From NCBI RefSeq assembly GCF_001931755.2, contig NZ_CP015510.2:1240001-1304000 (forward strand): DNA of 64,000 nucleotides, read 5' to 3'. The notes under the pieces were generated by a model. That model ran no database searches, was not told the origin of the DNA, and was given only the letters and a program-made list of their open reading frames with translations. Below are positions 26,001 to 34,937 of the stretch, in pieces. The translations under genes and the position numbers were made by a program. Each line of letters starts with the position of its first letter. Position 1 is the stretch's first letter. The stretch is from Wolbachia endosymbiont of Folsomia candida (lineage in GTDB: Bacteria; Pseudomonadota; Alphaproteobacteria; Rickettsiales; Anaplasmataceae).

Positions 26001-29000
26001 GTATTTTTTTAGCAATACCAAAGATCTTAGAATTTTAAAGCAAGTTGCAAATGCTAAGGATAGGTACCAAAACACATTTCTGTTTATAGCTAATCAAGAT
26101 AACGTCTTTATGATGTATTTGCTTCCTAAATTACTTGAGTTAGATAATTTTAAAAATACTATTGATGGTAGTATGCGGTTTAAAGGTGGTAAAACATTAC
26201 TACATTTATATATTGAGAGTGGGAATGATTTAGCCGTTCTAGAACTCTTATCATTGGTACAGGATCCTAATATTCCAGATGACGAGGGTAGAACACCTTT
26301 ACATTATGCTGCAAATCCTTTTGATGGAGATATCGTTCAAGAATACCTAATACCAGGCGGTGCTGATCCTAGCATTAGAGATAAGCAAGGTAAAACACCA
26401 TTGCATATGATTATTGAAGAACGTGATTTAGACATTTCTCTTATTTTTTTAGATAAGCTGCTCTCTGATGGAAAGGACGTAGACGTAAAGAATATTATAA
26501 AGGGCATGAATATTGGTAATACTTTTATCATGAAATTATTATGTCAAGCTTCTTTACCTGTTGCTTCATTTTTATTAGAAAATATTTTGAACGATGTAAA
26601 TGCCCAAGATGATCAAGGTAAGACAGCGTTGCATCACACTATCACTAACACTGAGAATGTTTTTAATTTTCTAATAAGTAAGAGTGCCGATGCTAATATT
26701 AAAGACAATCATGGTAAAACATCTCTACACTATGCTATACAAGAGCGAAATCAAGAGGTAGTAAAATCTTTACTAAAATATAGTGGTGCATTTTTTGATG
26801 ATATTATTGACAATGAAGGTAATACACCTTCAGGCCTTTCTAAAGATGAAAGTATTACACATTTATTGGACTCAGTCAGTCAATTATTTAGAGCTGTAAA
26901 AGAAAATAACATAAACGATGTTAACCGTATTCTTAGCAATTCCATAGAGCCTGATGTTATAGTTAATGCTAAAACCAAAAATGGTGGCAGATCTCCATTG
27001 CACTATGCTGCTCAAGAGGGCCATAAGGAGATTGTAGAAGATTTATTGTTTCATGGAGCATTTTTTAACATGCCTGATAATGATGGTAAAACACCGTTAG
27101 ATCTTGCCAGCAATCATGAAGATATCACTAGTTTATTAAACTCTATTCATCAATTATTTGATGCTGTGGAACAAGGAAATTTGGACGAAGTTATTCAATG
27201 CATAGATAAAGCAGACATTAACTTTGCTAATTATGAAGGCATGCAGCCGCTACACTTAGCTGTTCAAAAGGGTTACTTAGAGATAGTTGAGACTCTACTT
27301 AAAAGGGGGGCTAAAGTTAATGCTAAAACTAGAGAGAAGGCTACCTTATTCCACATAGCTGTTCAAAATGATCATTTAGAAGTAATCAAGGCTTTACTGG
27401 ATCATGTAAAACAAGTTGATCCTAGTACATTAAGTGATCTTATTAATAGTAAGGATGTAAATGGTAATGCGCCACTGCACATAGCTGTTCAAAATGATAA
27501 TCTAGAAATTGTTAAGGTACTATTGAATGAAGATGCTGATATTAATGTTAAAACACTGGGTCATGACTTTACACCATTACACTTTGCTGCAAAGCATGGT
27601 CGCATAGCGATTGCTAATTTTTTATTAGAACGTTATGCAAAACTCCTTTATGATAAATTTCAGTTAACACCGATATACTACGCTATTCAATATGGTCATA
27701 TAGAAATTGTTGAGTTGCTTTTTAAAGACGGATTAGCTTCGGATTTACAAAATGATGATTTTTACTATAGAGGTATGTCACTATTACACTTAGCTGCTCA
27801 AAAAGGCTATAGTAAAATTGCTTTTGAGATTCTGGTTCATGAGTCACTAAGGTCTGACATTTTGTATAAAGGCAGATCTCCATTGCACTATGCTGCTCAA
27901 GAGGGCCATAAGGAGATTGTAGAAGATTTATTGTTTCATGGTGCATTTTTTAACATGCCTGATAATGATGGTAAAACACCGTTAGATCTTGCCAGCAATC
28001 ATGAAGATATTACTAGTTTATTAAACTCTATTCATCAATTATTTGATGCTGTAGAACAAGGAAGCTTGAATGAAGTTATGCGTTATATTAATGAAGGAGG
28101 AGAATCTTTCATTAACTCTGCTGATTATAGTCGAAAAGGCATGCAACCATTAGGCCTGGCTGCTAAAAATGGTCATTTAGAAATTGTTAAGTATTTTTTA
28201 ACTTACTATAATGAAGGTGAAGTTTCTTTTAATACTCAAAATACCCAGGATGATAGCACTCCAATAAGTCTAGCTGCTCAGAGTAAATATTGGGAAATTG
28301 TTATATTATTGTTAGAGTTAGAGAATGAATTGTCTCTTTTTGATGTGAACGACCTTAACGCGAATCAAAAACAAGAATTATCACAATGTGCTCTTGAAAG
28401 TGGTCACCAAGATGTGGTTAAACTTTTAAATAAAGGCTCTTCTGATAGTGAAATGTCTGATCAATTATCTGGTACTGTTGAAAGTTCTGATACTGATAAC
28501 AGCTTAGTTCAACAGATATACTTAGAGCAACAAAAGTCATTTGTAAAGTTAAATAAATATGTAAATGGTAACTTTCCTGAAGTTGAAGCACAAGCAGTAA
28601 AGCAAGGACTATATTTACCATCATTTGAGAGTAGAAATATTCAGATCAACGGAAAATGTGCAGCTATTACTCGCATGCTTTCTCAGGAGTTATTTTTGGG
28701 GCAGCAAGTACATGAATCATTCTTAAGTAATTTACAAACCTCAGCAGAACTCTACGAACGCATAGCTCAAGGTAAGCAGGTATCTTCTCGGGAAGAAAAA
28801 GAAATCTTTGCTCTTAGTCGTTTGCTCGATAGTGCTGAAGCAGAATTAAATTCACCTACAAGTAGTTTACCTTCATCTTTAAGTCATGTAAAAAGCTATA
28901 AGATACTTGAAGATTTGTCTCTTTATGTAAGTGGACTCACTGATGACTTTGCTATTCATTTAGTAGCAAGTAATCACGTAGTTGCCATATATCGTACAGG

Positions 29001-32000
29001 AGATACTTATACCTATTTTGATAGTAACGTTGCTCTGGTGTCAGGTTTAAAGACTGTTGATCAACTGATGAAAGTTGTGGAAAAAGGTGTAAAGTATGCT
29101 GGCTATGAGATTGCTGAAGAAGGATTCTTAGTAGAGCACTTTGATGTTACAGAGGCAAATAATGCATTAACAACTGAGCAAAAAGAAATCTTGGAAAATC
29201 CAATTCAAACGGAACGACATCTTCTTTCTCTGCAAGATCAAGAGCATGGCCTGATTGATGTTGATGGTGAGCAGGTATCTAGAGTAATATTGTATGACAT
29301 GGGAGCTAAATTACATGCAGAGGGGAGCGCTCCTATACTAATTAATTCTGAGATGAGCAGTGAAGATTTAGTAGAAAATTTAAGCTCAGGAAAAATAAAG
29401 ATCACAGCTCGTGAATATTTAGAAAACCTTAAAGGTAATACAAAAGAGATTGTTCAACAAAAGGTTTCTTCTTTGCCTTTTGATGGATCAATGGGAGAAA
29501 TTAAAGATGCTAAAACGATTAAGGATTTAGTTCTCTCTGAAGATGGTCAAATGTTAGATTCTTATCAGTTAAATAAGATTTTGAAAGGACCAGTAGAGCA
29601 ATCAATTAAAGCTTTGCCATATTATCTTGAAGTAGCAAACACTAAACATTGGCCAAATAGACTAACTAATGCAGCAGGAAGAATCAGTATGGTTAAAGGC
29701 TATTACGATATTGCTCACTCAATACGCTATGGGGATACTCAAGGTTTTTTACTTGGCTCAGGAGAAATTGGTTTTTCCCTTTTTTCACAGCTAATTGAAG
29801 ATGGTGTGGTAAAAGTAGCGCCACAAGTTATTAAACAGATGAAACATGGTATTTTCTTAACAAGAGGATTTGCTGGCCTGATTACTAGTCCATTTGATAT
29901 TTATGATTTAGTCAGTTCATCAATTGATTTAGCAAATAGCAAAAAAGGCTCTAAAGAATGGAGAGATAGCATAGCAGGAGTTGCTTTTTCTGGTACATCA
30001 GTGGTCACAGGTGTTGCATTTACTGCTCTTGGAAAACCAGGTGCTGGCACTGTAGTTGGTCTTGGAATTCTTATTGGTCAAGGACTTTATAGTGGTACAA
30101 GTATGGTCATTGAGTATAAGAAGTATAAATTAACAACTAATCAAGAGTTTCGACTATTTTGGCATACATTTGCCCTGCAACTACCACCTGAGGATGTACA
30201 ATACCTTGCAGCAAGGAAAGATGTAGTAAATAAATTAGCTGAGCAAGCATGGGAATATCTGCAGAACAATACTCAGGTAGCTGCTTATGGTATGGGGCTT
30301 GGAGAGATTAGATTTGTCGATGATACTCATTCTCGTTCTAAAAGAATGATAGGTGACATGGAGCAATCTATCATAGGTGCCAAATTAAGAAACGATATTC
30401 ATATTCCTGACCACCAGGACTTAGAAGAAGCAATCAAAGAATTATTACCAAAACCAAAAGAGGTGAAAGTGGAACCAAGTAGTAGCTCTATTGGTATGTC
30501 CAGCCCAAGCAACGAAAGAAATGGTCGAAATTTATCACGTATTGTTCCAGTATCTCCTTCTTCTGAAGCAGAAATGCTTTGTCTTCCTCAGTTTACTCAC
30601 CGTGATTACGAATATGACAACAGCTTCATTGGTAGAAAACCAGTGTACACTGTTCCTCATAGTGATTTTCTTGTCCCTCATTGGGATAGTGGGTATGGCG
30701 ATAGCCCTGCATTGTACAGCAATTCTTCTACAGCTATTTATCATTGTCACAATGCTATAATAGTTGGCCGTAAGAATGATACTATGGAAAACCCAACTAT
30801 GGTGTTTGATTTAAGTTTGGTAAATGGAAATGGTCTGATAGTAAGTAGCAGTAAGTATAATAATCAATTCAATATTGCCCAAGGTGGAACAAAAATATAT
30901 GGCAGCAATCATACCAGCAATGTCTTTACTTTAACCGATGATAATTTCTTTGGTAGGGTTTCTGGTGGCACAGCAAATGCAACTAATGTACTTGATGTGA
31001 GCCAGTTAAAAAGTAAAGGATTATCTTATGAAAATAATATCGTCACCACTCAAGAAGCCCAAATGACTGCTGAAAATATTAATCATTTTATTGGTAGAAA
31101 GGCAGAAGCAGAACATGTTGATTGTCAGAACATGAATAATAAAATAGTAATAGATAGTCGTGGTGGTAATAGTGGAAATAGCGATGTTGTAAGTAACTGC
31201 AGAAAGGTGATAGTTACAGGAAATACTAAGGTAGTAAGTAATGAATCTGACAATACTTTTTACATTAAACCAAGTGCTGGTCATGCTGAAATAAGGGGTG
31301 AAGGCAAAGGATTTGTAATATTTTCTGATACTGCATTATTACAAAGAGCTTCAAATATTAGTTATTCATCTACAAACAATACGTTATCAATTGAGATTCA
31401 AGATGGTACATTTATACTTGATGTTCAAAATTATTTAGATAAAGAAAATAATCATAATTATCTACTGATTGATAAGTATGGCAGTGTTATTGAACCTATC
31501 ATTCAGTCAAATTCTACACACTTCAACTTAAAAGCAGAAACTAATTTAACAACTAGAGCTGAAGTTGCTCAGCGCTACCAAGAAATTTCTCAAGTTAATG
31601 GCAACTATACAGTCTATGGAGTAGTGAGGGACACAGCAAGAAACAATATGATCTTTGGCTCTGAAGGTAGTGATGTAATACCGCTAACTCAAAATGTCAC
31701 TTTTGCTCAAGGTAATGAAGAAAGTGATGTTTATAGTCTGATTTCATGTGAGAAAGCTAATGTTACAATCAACAACTACGATGAGAAAAAAGCTCTTGAT
31801 ATACTTTACTTACCTACAGATTCAATTGAAACCAATAGAGTTGAAGATGATTTGCATATAGCTACAGGCAACGTAACAGCAAACATCAAAGTAGAAAATT
31901 TCTTTAGAAATAGCAGTTATAGACACTTAACAATAATAGATAAAGACAAAAACACATTTTTACCATGGCCAAGTAAACAGTCTTATGTGCAGCTAGTACC

Positions 32001-34770
32001 TTTCTTCCATGCGACAAAAGGTCAGTACATGTTTTTATTATCGGCAGAAAAGGTGCAAAATAATCCAGAAGTTATAGTGGACGCTAAGCTAGATGACATA
32101 AGGTTTTATAGATATGGAAATGACCTCATGTTAATGGATGATCAACCACTAATAGTTAAGGTAGAAAACTTCTATGGCAACCAATATGGAAACTTTACAT
32201 TAAATTTTCGTAGTAAAGAAAAGCTAAGTTCTAAGCAGTTATCTGAATTAGCCAAAATTGCAATAAATTATCAAGATGAGATAAGAAGTAGCTATTATGA
32301 CAGTTTTAGAGAATATAGGATGTCTAGTTTTAACTCTACTATTCATCACAACCAGAGGTTTGTAAATGGCAGTTTAACTACAGTAGAGCCAGATGATAAA
32401 CGAGTAGGAATATTATTACTTAAAGACCCTTCTGGTATTGAGGTATCAGTTGATAACAATGATCTTGTCTTTTTTGCTGCTCAAAATAATGCCACGTTTG
32501 TCATAAAGAATTGGAACGACACAGATCATAGAGTTTCAATGTTGAGGTTTGGTCAGGAAGATAAATCATCAATAGAAGTCAGAAAATTAGATAAATTTGA
32601 TTTGTCAGAAGTTGCAGAAATTCAGGCTGTAATCAATAAAGCTGCAGTGAGTAATGCTTTGGATGAACAACTAGAAAAGTTAGACAATGAAGTAGTAAAT
32701 GGCCTAAAATATTTACTTGCAAGTAATGGAATAGTAAACGGTATTAATACTTATAATTGCCTAGGTTTTGACTCTGAAGAAGATCAACAAGAGTTTGTAG
32801 CTGCATATTCTACTCTTTATAACAAAGAAAAGTTAAAAGAAGTTTTACAAGATAGTCAGGTAGTAGAGGCATTAAGATGGTTGATAGTAAAAGGCCACAC
32901 TAATTTATCATTAAAAGATCATGATAAAGAAAAGCACTTGTTACTTAAAGATCTGGATCAATGTTTTGCTGCCAAAGATAGTTTTACGATAGAGAATTGG
33001 AACCATGTTTCTGTGCTGAAGTTTAACCAAACAATAGAGGTAGATTTATCAGAAGTATCAGAGATTCAGCATTTAATAAGTAAATATGGTATAACCCAGC
33101 TAGAAGAATTAAGTGACGAAGAAGAATTTAAATACTTACTTGTAGGCATGGACATAAGAAATGGTATTTATAGTTGTGTAGCAGAGAAAGATACGCAAAA
33201 GATTTATAATCCTTATTACTATGAATGGCTTAACTGGGGTTTAATAAAACGTCTTATAGATGAGAAGAAAGTTGATGCTAACACAAAGGCTAATGATGGT
33301 AATACTATTCTTCACGAAGCTGCATCTTCTGGTAATTTAGACATAGTAGAATATCTAGTAGATGAAAAGGGAGTTGATGTAGAAAGTAGAGGAAATGATG
33401 GTAGGACTCCTATTCACCATGCTGCATTTTCTGGAAGTTTGGATCTGGTAGAATATTTAGTAGATGAGAAGGAAGTTGATGTAACCACTAAGGACAATGA
33501 CGGTAAGACTTCTCTTCACTATGCTGCTTATTCTGGCAATTTAGATCTAGTAAAATATCTGGTAGAGGAGAAGAGCATTGGTATTAACACTAAAGACAAT
33601 TATGGCAATACTATTCTCCACGAAGCAGCATCTTCTAATAATTTAGATCTAGTAAAATATCTTATAGATAAAGGAGCTGATGTTAATGCTAAGACTAATG
33701 GTAATTGGACATCGCTGCATAAAGCTGCTGAAAAAGGTCATAAGGAAGTAGCCCTAGCTTTATTGGACGAAGGTGCTGATATTAATGCAAAAACAATAGG
33801 AGGGTGGACAGCTCTTCATTGGGCAGTATCAAGTGGTAATAAAAAAACAATTTTAGCATTACTGAATAAGGGTGCTAACATTAATGCTAGAACTGATGGT
33901 GGTGAGACACCTCTTCATATAGCAGAACAACAAGGTAAAAGAGAAATTGTTGCTTTATTAAACCATCAAAATACTAGAGAACATCAACGCAGCCGTCGTG
34001 CTATTAAAGAGATTCCTATTACAAATGTATCAGATGATCTTGAACTTTTTGTTGCCCAAAATAATGCCACTCCTGTCATGAAAGATTGGAACCACGTTGC
34101 TGAAGAGAAAGCCACGAGCAGTGCTATAAGAGCATCTTCGTTGATAAATGATTTATTCGGTTGGGTAAAAGGTTCTATAGGTGGGTTATTTAATTCTAGA
34201 GCTGCTTTACCTGAAAACAATACGACTCAAAGCTCGCTATCACAAGTTGATGTACAAGTAAATGTTGATGGTACAATAATGCTGCTTGATTTACTTATTA
34301 GAAAGGTCACAGGTCAAAAGTTTATTTCTTCAGAAGATCATTCTCTATCTTTACTGAATGCACAAGGCTACGCGCTCAATATTACGGAAAAGTTTGAGCA
34401 AGTATTAAATGAAACAGCTATTAAGACTGGGATATCAGTAACGAATTTAAACTTTAATCCAGTACCAGTAAGTTCAGCTATAGCTCAGCACCTAAGAAGT
34501 GGTAATTTTTCTGAAATATCAAAAACCTTATACTCATCTGCAAAAGAGGCTTGTCCTGAGTTTAAGCAGACTTGTAAGTTTTTAAATTATTTAGATGATC
34601 GTCTAAAAGAGGTCTTAGCTGAAAAAGAAGTTGAGTTGCTTTTAGAAAAACAAAAACCAATAAATGTAGATACATTATCTCAAGTTAAACCAGTACTTCA
34701 AGAAGATAAACCAAAAAGCTTACTGGGTGATGTAGCAATAGAAAATTCAGGTGTAAAGAGAATACGGTAA
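22972..34770 (+). CDS. Giant toxin-like gene, C-terminal part: NACHT, ankyrins, protease, pore, latrotoxin domain
   Basis: The first 16 codons belong to the IS; native sequence starts at 23020 (residue 631 of the joined protein). A NACHT NTPase follows at about 1095-1290, with P-loop AEPGMGKST and Walker B LLFDGFDEI. A long ankyrin array spans about 1538-2440. A C58/YopT-like cysteine protease has C2510 (NGKCAAITR), H2616 (SNHVVAIYR) and D2631 (YTYFDSN). A TcdA/TcdB-type pore region lies at about 2835-3045 (LGSGEIGFSLFSQLI, GVAFTALGKPGAGTVVG). A furin-like RSKR is at about 3068. A long beta-rich segment resembles salivary-gland SGS toxins. Eight ankyrins (about 4034-4279) and a second furin-like RSRR (about 4286) precede a latrotoxin C-terminal domain (TIMLLDLLIRKVTGQKFIS, NAQGYALNITEKFEQV) to 4546. 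SGS and C58 assignments are tentative. Confidence 0.8.
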   Translation: MLVHLYGYSKILFTEPNDNFLDVGSGARYKLENSNDVALHLKQGDEVKKEIQGQNIDIDVEIKEFLEKLVFAVNQPNEVELGNIIEAEMGENKDINLIDSEFAASKFQKDMLDWMKEKKGRFLTHEDGQAFFNEAKQKISKLVLIGPTLEYRAKVQDFGIAFSEDPTELQSFLTSSDKQIFNLISPHKTILGAIKIYQTLKDISEYQKDDSHIFIRLSSLLRIQDRVIEAFNSEATNNLLVIECKAVDGNMQVLYNQLSNKIQRSSNKKIILITQENNALAEKFKDNFSKYDKYEERRDEKNSLTDLTIESQEKLLKEGQVIFQGEKVSLGTLIDQESKHLINAKVLSKLIDGDEIKIGKALQDLGDVKDYYIPRTFNRQVKIKEDFKKEPSKFLITSSSQVDESKLQKDQDIVLISDIDIDEDFKRLCNKYKERNIHWLKKDGNEFVWQQSRGKLSNLRGFIDTESISEYPVKEITSIADKVVIISAEPGMGKSTVLTRLAIQTKAEPNLPALWIVRINLLDHASEFSKWKKGNIEINNAEAVKFLYRAIDFQAFKENGEQTKEKKEQVITNILELVTIENDVEIALKDNGEKKIKGLALLEIELFNYFYNQGKITLLFDGFDEISPDYKKEGISLLQTLKGTKVEKLWVTTRSYNIQSELEDKLSTFSHTLKSFLEDDQRSFLEKFWKKNLKLNALDKNRFSTFTDELLERFSKSINNQEKDFMEIPLQMSMIAEVFQDTFKEFYYSGVQELSDEHKQKLSEKLNLATLYERFIKIKFDEIRFGEKKPGMDTADPDTRKIIKKERKEFVESHRKLALYALLLKEDKLAELLSKQEIEEVHDLIENIKQGHEKTGIIDQVVNDKPRFIHFSFAEYFFADFLADRLSKHEKYELVSDFLYNTIVEFHSHRSLIPAFLDYKFAAGKVMHIAALGGDLQRIGELKGDEVNVCDTYGRTPLHLAAQNGHLDVVSVLLGKGANVITADKLFGWTPLHYAASQQAGLKPTIEIIEYFFSNTKDLRILKQVANAKDRYQNTFLFIANQDNVFMMYLLPKLLELDNFKNTIDGSMRFKGGKTLLHLYIESGNDLAVLELLSLVQDPNIPDDEGRTPLHYAANPFDGDIVQEYLIPGGADPSIRDKQGKTPLHMIIEERDLDISLIFLDKLLSDGKDVDVKNIIKGMNIGNTFIMKLLCQASLPVASFLLENILNDVNAQDDQGKTALHHTITNTENVFNFLISKSADANIKDNHGKTSLHYAIQERNQEVVKSLLKYSGAFFDDIIDNEGNTPSGLSKDESITHLLDSVSQLFRAVKENNINDVNRILSNSIEPDVIVNAKTKNGGRSPLHYAAQEGHKEIVEDLLFHGAFFNMPDNDGKTPLDLASNHEDITSLLNSIHQLFDAVEQGNLDEVIQCIDKADINFANYEGMQPLHLAVQKGYLEIVETLLKRGAKVNAKTREKATLFHIAVQNDHLEVIKALLDHVKQVDPSTLSDLINSKDVNGNAPLHIAVQNDNLEIVKVLLNEDADINVKTLGHDFTPLHFAAKHGRIAIANFLLERYAKLLYDKFQLTPIYYAIQYGHIEIVELLFKDGLASDLQNDDFYYRGMSLLHLAAQKGYSKIAFEILVHESLRSDILYKGRSPLHYAAQEGHKEIVEDLLFHGAFFNMPDNDGKTPLDLASNHEDITSLLNSIHQLFDAVEQGSLNEVMRYINEGGESFINSADYSRKGMQPLGLAAKNGHLEIVKYFLTYYNEGEVSFNTQNTQDDSTPISLAAQSKYWEIVILLLELENELSLFDVNDLNANQKQELSQCALESGHQDVVKLLNKGSSDSEMSDQLSGTVESSDTDNSLVQQIYLEQQKSFVKLNKYVNGNFPEVEAQAVKQGLYLPSFESRNIQINGKCAAITRMLSQELFLGQQVHESFLSNLQTSAELYERIAQGKQVSSREEKEIFALSRLLDSAEAELNSPTSSLPSSLSHVKSYKILEDLSLYVSGLTDDFAIHLVASNHVVAIYRTGDTYTYFDSNVALVSGLKTVDQLMKVVEKGVKYAGYEIAEEGFLVEHFDVTEANNALTTEQKEILENPIQTERHLLSLQDQEHGLIDVDGEQVSRVILYDMGAKLHAEGSAPILINSEMSSEDLVENLSSGKIKITAREYLENLKGNTKEIVQQKVSSLPFDGSMGEIKDAKTIKDLVLSEDGQMLDSYQLNKILKGPVEQSIKALPYYLEVANTKHWPNRLTNAAGRISMVKGYYDIAHSIRYGDTQGFLLGSGEIGFSLFSQLIEDGVVKVAPQVIKQMKHGIFLTRGFAGLITSPFDIYDLVSSSIDLANSKKGSKEWRDSIAGVAFSGTSVVTGVAFTALGKPGAGTVVGLGILIGQGLYSGTSMVIEYKKYKLTTNQEFRLFWHTFALQLPPEDVQYLAARKDVVNKLAEQAWEYLQNNTQVAAYGMGLGEIRFVDDTHSRSKRMIGDMEQSIIGAKLRNDIHIPDHQDLEEAIKELLPKPKEVKVEPSSSSIGMSSPSNERNGRNLSRIVPVSPSSEAEMLCLPQFTHRDYEYDNSFIGRKPVYTVPHSDFLVPHWDSGYGDSPALYSNSSTAIYHCHNAIIVGRKNDTMENPTMVFDLSLVNGNGLIVSSSKYNNQFNIAQGGTKIYGSNHTSNVFTLTDDNFFGRVSGGTANATNVLDVSQLKSKGLSYENNIVTTQEAQMTAENINHFIGRKAEAEHVDCQNMNNKIVIDSRGGNSGNSDVVSNCRKVIVTGNTKVVSNESDNTFYIKPSAGHAEIRGEGKGFVIFSDTALLQRASNISYSSTNNTLSIEIQDGTFILDVQNYLDKENNHNYLLIDKYGSVIEPIIQSNSTHFNLKAETNLTTRAEVAQRYQEISQVNGNYTVYGVVRDTARNNMIFGSEGSDVIPLTQNVTFAQGNEESDVYSLISCEKANVTINNYDEKKALDILYLPTDSIETNRVEDDLHIATGNVTANIKVENFFRNSSYRHLTIIDKDKNTFLPWPSKQSYVQLVPFFHATKGQYMFLLSAEKVQNNPEVIVDAKLDDIRFYRYGNDLMLMDDQPLIVKVENFYGNQYGNFTLNFRSKEKLSSKQLSELAKIAINYQDEIRSSYYDSFREYRMSSFNSTIHHNQRFVNGSLTTVEPDDKRVGILLLKDPSGIEVSVDNNDLVFFAAQNNATFVIKNWNDTDHRVSMLRFGQEDKSSIEVRKLDKFDLSEVAEIQAVINKAAVSNALDEQLEKLDNEVVNGLKYLLASNGIVNGINTYNCLGFDSEEDQQEFVAAYSTLYNKEKLKEVLQDSQVVEALRWLIVKGHTNLSLKDHDKEKHLLLKDLDQCFAAKDSFTIENWNHVSVLKFNQTIEVDLSEVSEIQHLISKYGITQLEELSDEEEFKYLLVGMDIRNGIYSCVAEKDTQKIYNPYYYEWLNWGLIKRLIDEKKVDANTKANDGNTILHEAASSGNLDIVEYLVDEKGVDVESRGNDGRTPIHHAAFSGSLDLVEYLVDEKEVDVTTKDNDGKTSLHYAAYSGNLDLVKYLVEEKSIGINTKDNYGNTILHEAASSNNLDLVKYLIDKGADVNAKTNGNWTSLHKAAEKGHKEVALALLDEGADINAKTIGGWTALHWAVSSGNKKTILALLNKGANINARTDGGETPLHIAEQQGKREIVALLNHQNTREHQRSRRAIKEIPITNVSDDLELFVAQNNATPVMKDWNHVAEEKATSSAIRASSLINDLFGWVKGSIGGLFNSRAALPENNTTQSSLSQVDVQVNVDGTIMLLDLLIRKVTGQKFISSEDHSLSLLNAQGYALNITEKFEQVLNETAIKTGISVTNLNFNPVPVSSAIAQHLRSGNFSEISKTLYSSAKEACPEFKQTCKFLNYLDDRLKEVLAEKEVELLLEKQKPINVDTLSQVKPVLQEDKPKSLLGDVAIENSGVKRIR
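26986..27178 (+). repeat. Internal 193-bp direct repeat, copy 1 (ankyrin array)
   Basis: Starts GGCAGATCTCCATTGCACT and codes for GRSPLHYAAQEGHKEIVEDL through FDAVEQG. It matches the copy at 27871-28063 at 190 of 193 positions by eye, offset 885 bases. The near identity against the diverged rest of the array shows recent duplication or gene conversion within the gene. Confidence 0.93.
27871..28063 (+). repeat. Internal 193-bp direct repeat, copy 2 (ankyrin array)
   Basis: This is the second copy of the unit at 26986-27178. The three differences are GGA/GGT, ATC/ATT and GTG/GTA in third codon positions, so the encoded residues are the same. The reading frame is kept because the offset of 885 bases is a multiple of three. 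Confidence 0.93.
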
Positions 34771-34816
34771 AATATGAAATTTAATTTTTATAAAAAGGTT
34801 TTTAAAAGAGGTTCAT

Positions 34817-34937
34817 ATGTCTAATGGAAGAAAGTTCACGAAAGAGTTCAAATTAGAGGTTGTAAAATTATTCAAAGATACAAGGAAACCAATTGCAAGA
34901 ATAGCAAGAGATCTAGATATAGCCTCCAGTGTATTAG
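34817..34937 (+). pseudogene. IS3-family OrfA fragment
   Basis: The first 40 codons of an IS3-type OrfA are present: MSNGRKFTKEFKLEVVKLF then PIARIARDLDIASSVL, the N-terminal helix-turn-helix that recognises IS ends. The frame is cut by the left inverted repeat of the IS4 element at 34938. No rest of OrfA or OrfB is found on the far side of IS4. AGAGG lies 8 bases upstream of the ATG. It lies 46 bases past the stop of the giant gene. Confidence 0.85.

Larger units (their letters stand above)
20246..34770 (+). pseudogene. Reconstructed giant modular toxin-like gene, interrupted by an IS
   Basis: Excising 22137-23018 plus one TA copy joins ...KAVGT to NDNFLDVG in the same frame. This gives one uninterrupted frame of 630 + 3916 codons, about 4546 residues. 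No other stop or frameshift is present in the 14 kb, so the gene was intact when the IS arrived. As it stands it can only yield an N-terminal fragment and, if translation restarts, a C-terminal fragment. Residue numbers in the neighbouring entries use this joined numbering. Confidence 0.85.

Noticed and set aside
26980..28070. CRISPR-like repeats
   Set aside because: The repeated units are coding ankyrin sequence 885 bases apart, not short repeats with spacers. No CRISPR array is seen anywhere in the window.
30535..30760. Short frames on both strands within the giant gene
   Set aside because: They are shadows in an A/T-rich coding region without ribosome binding sites.
14799..34770. A cifA-cifB cytoplasmic incompatibility pair
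   Set aside because: The upstream protein is an ankyrin protein without any CifA-like sequence I can recognise. The giant gene shares OTU, nuclease-like and latrotoxin parts with some large CifB types, but I do not see the paired CifB nuclease core, so I do not name it cifB.
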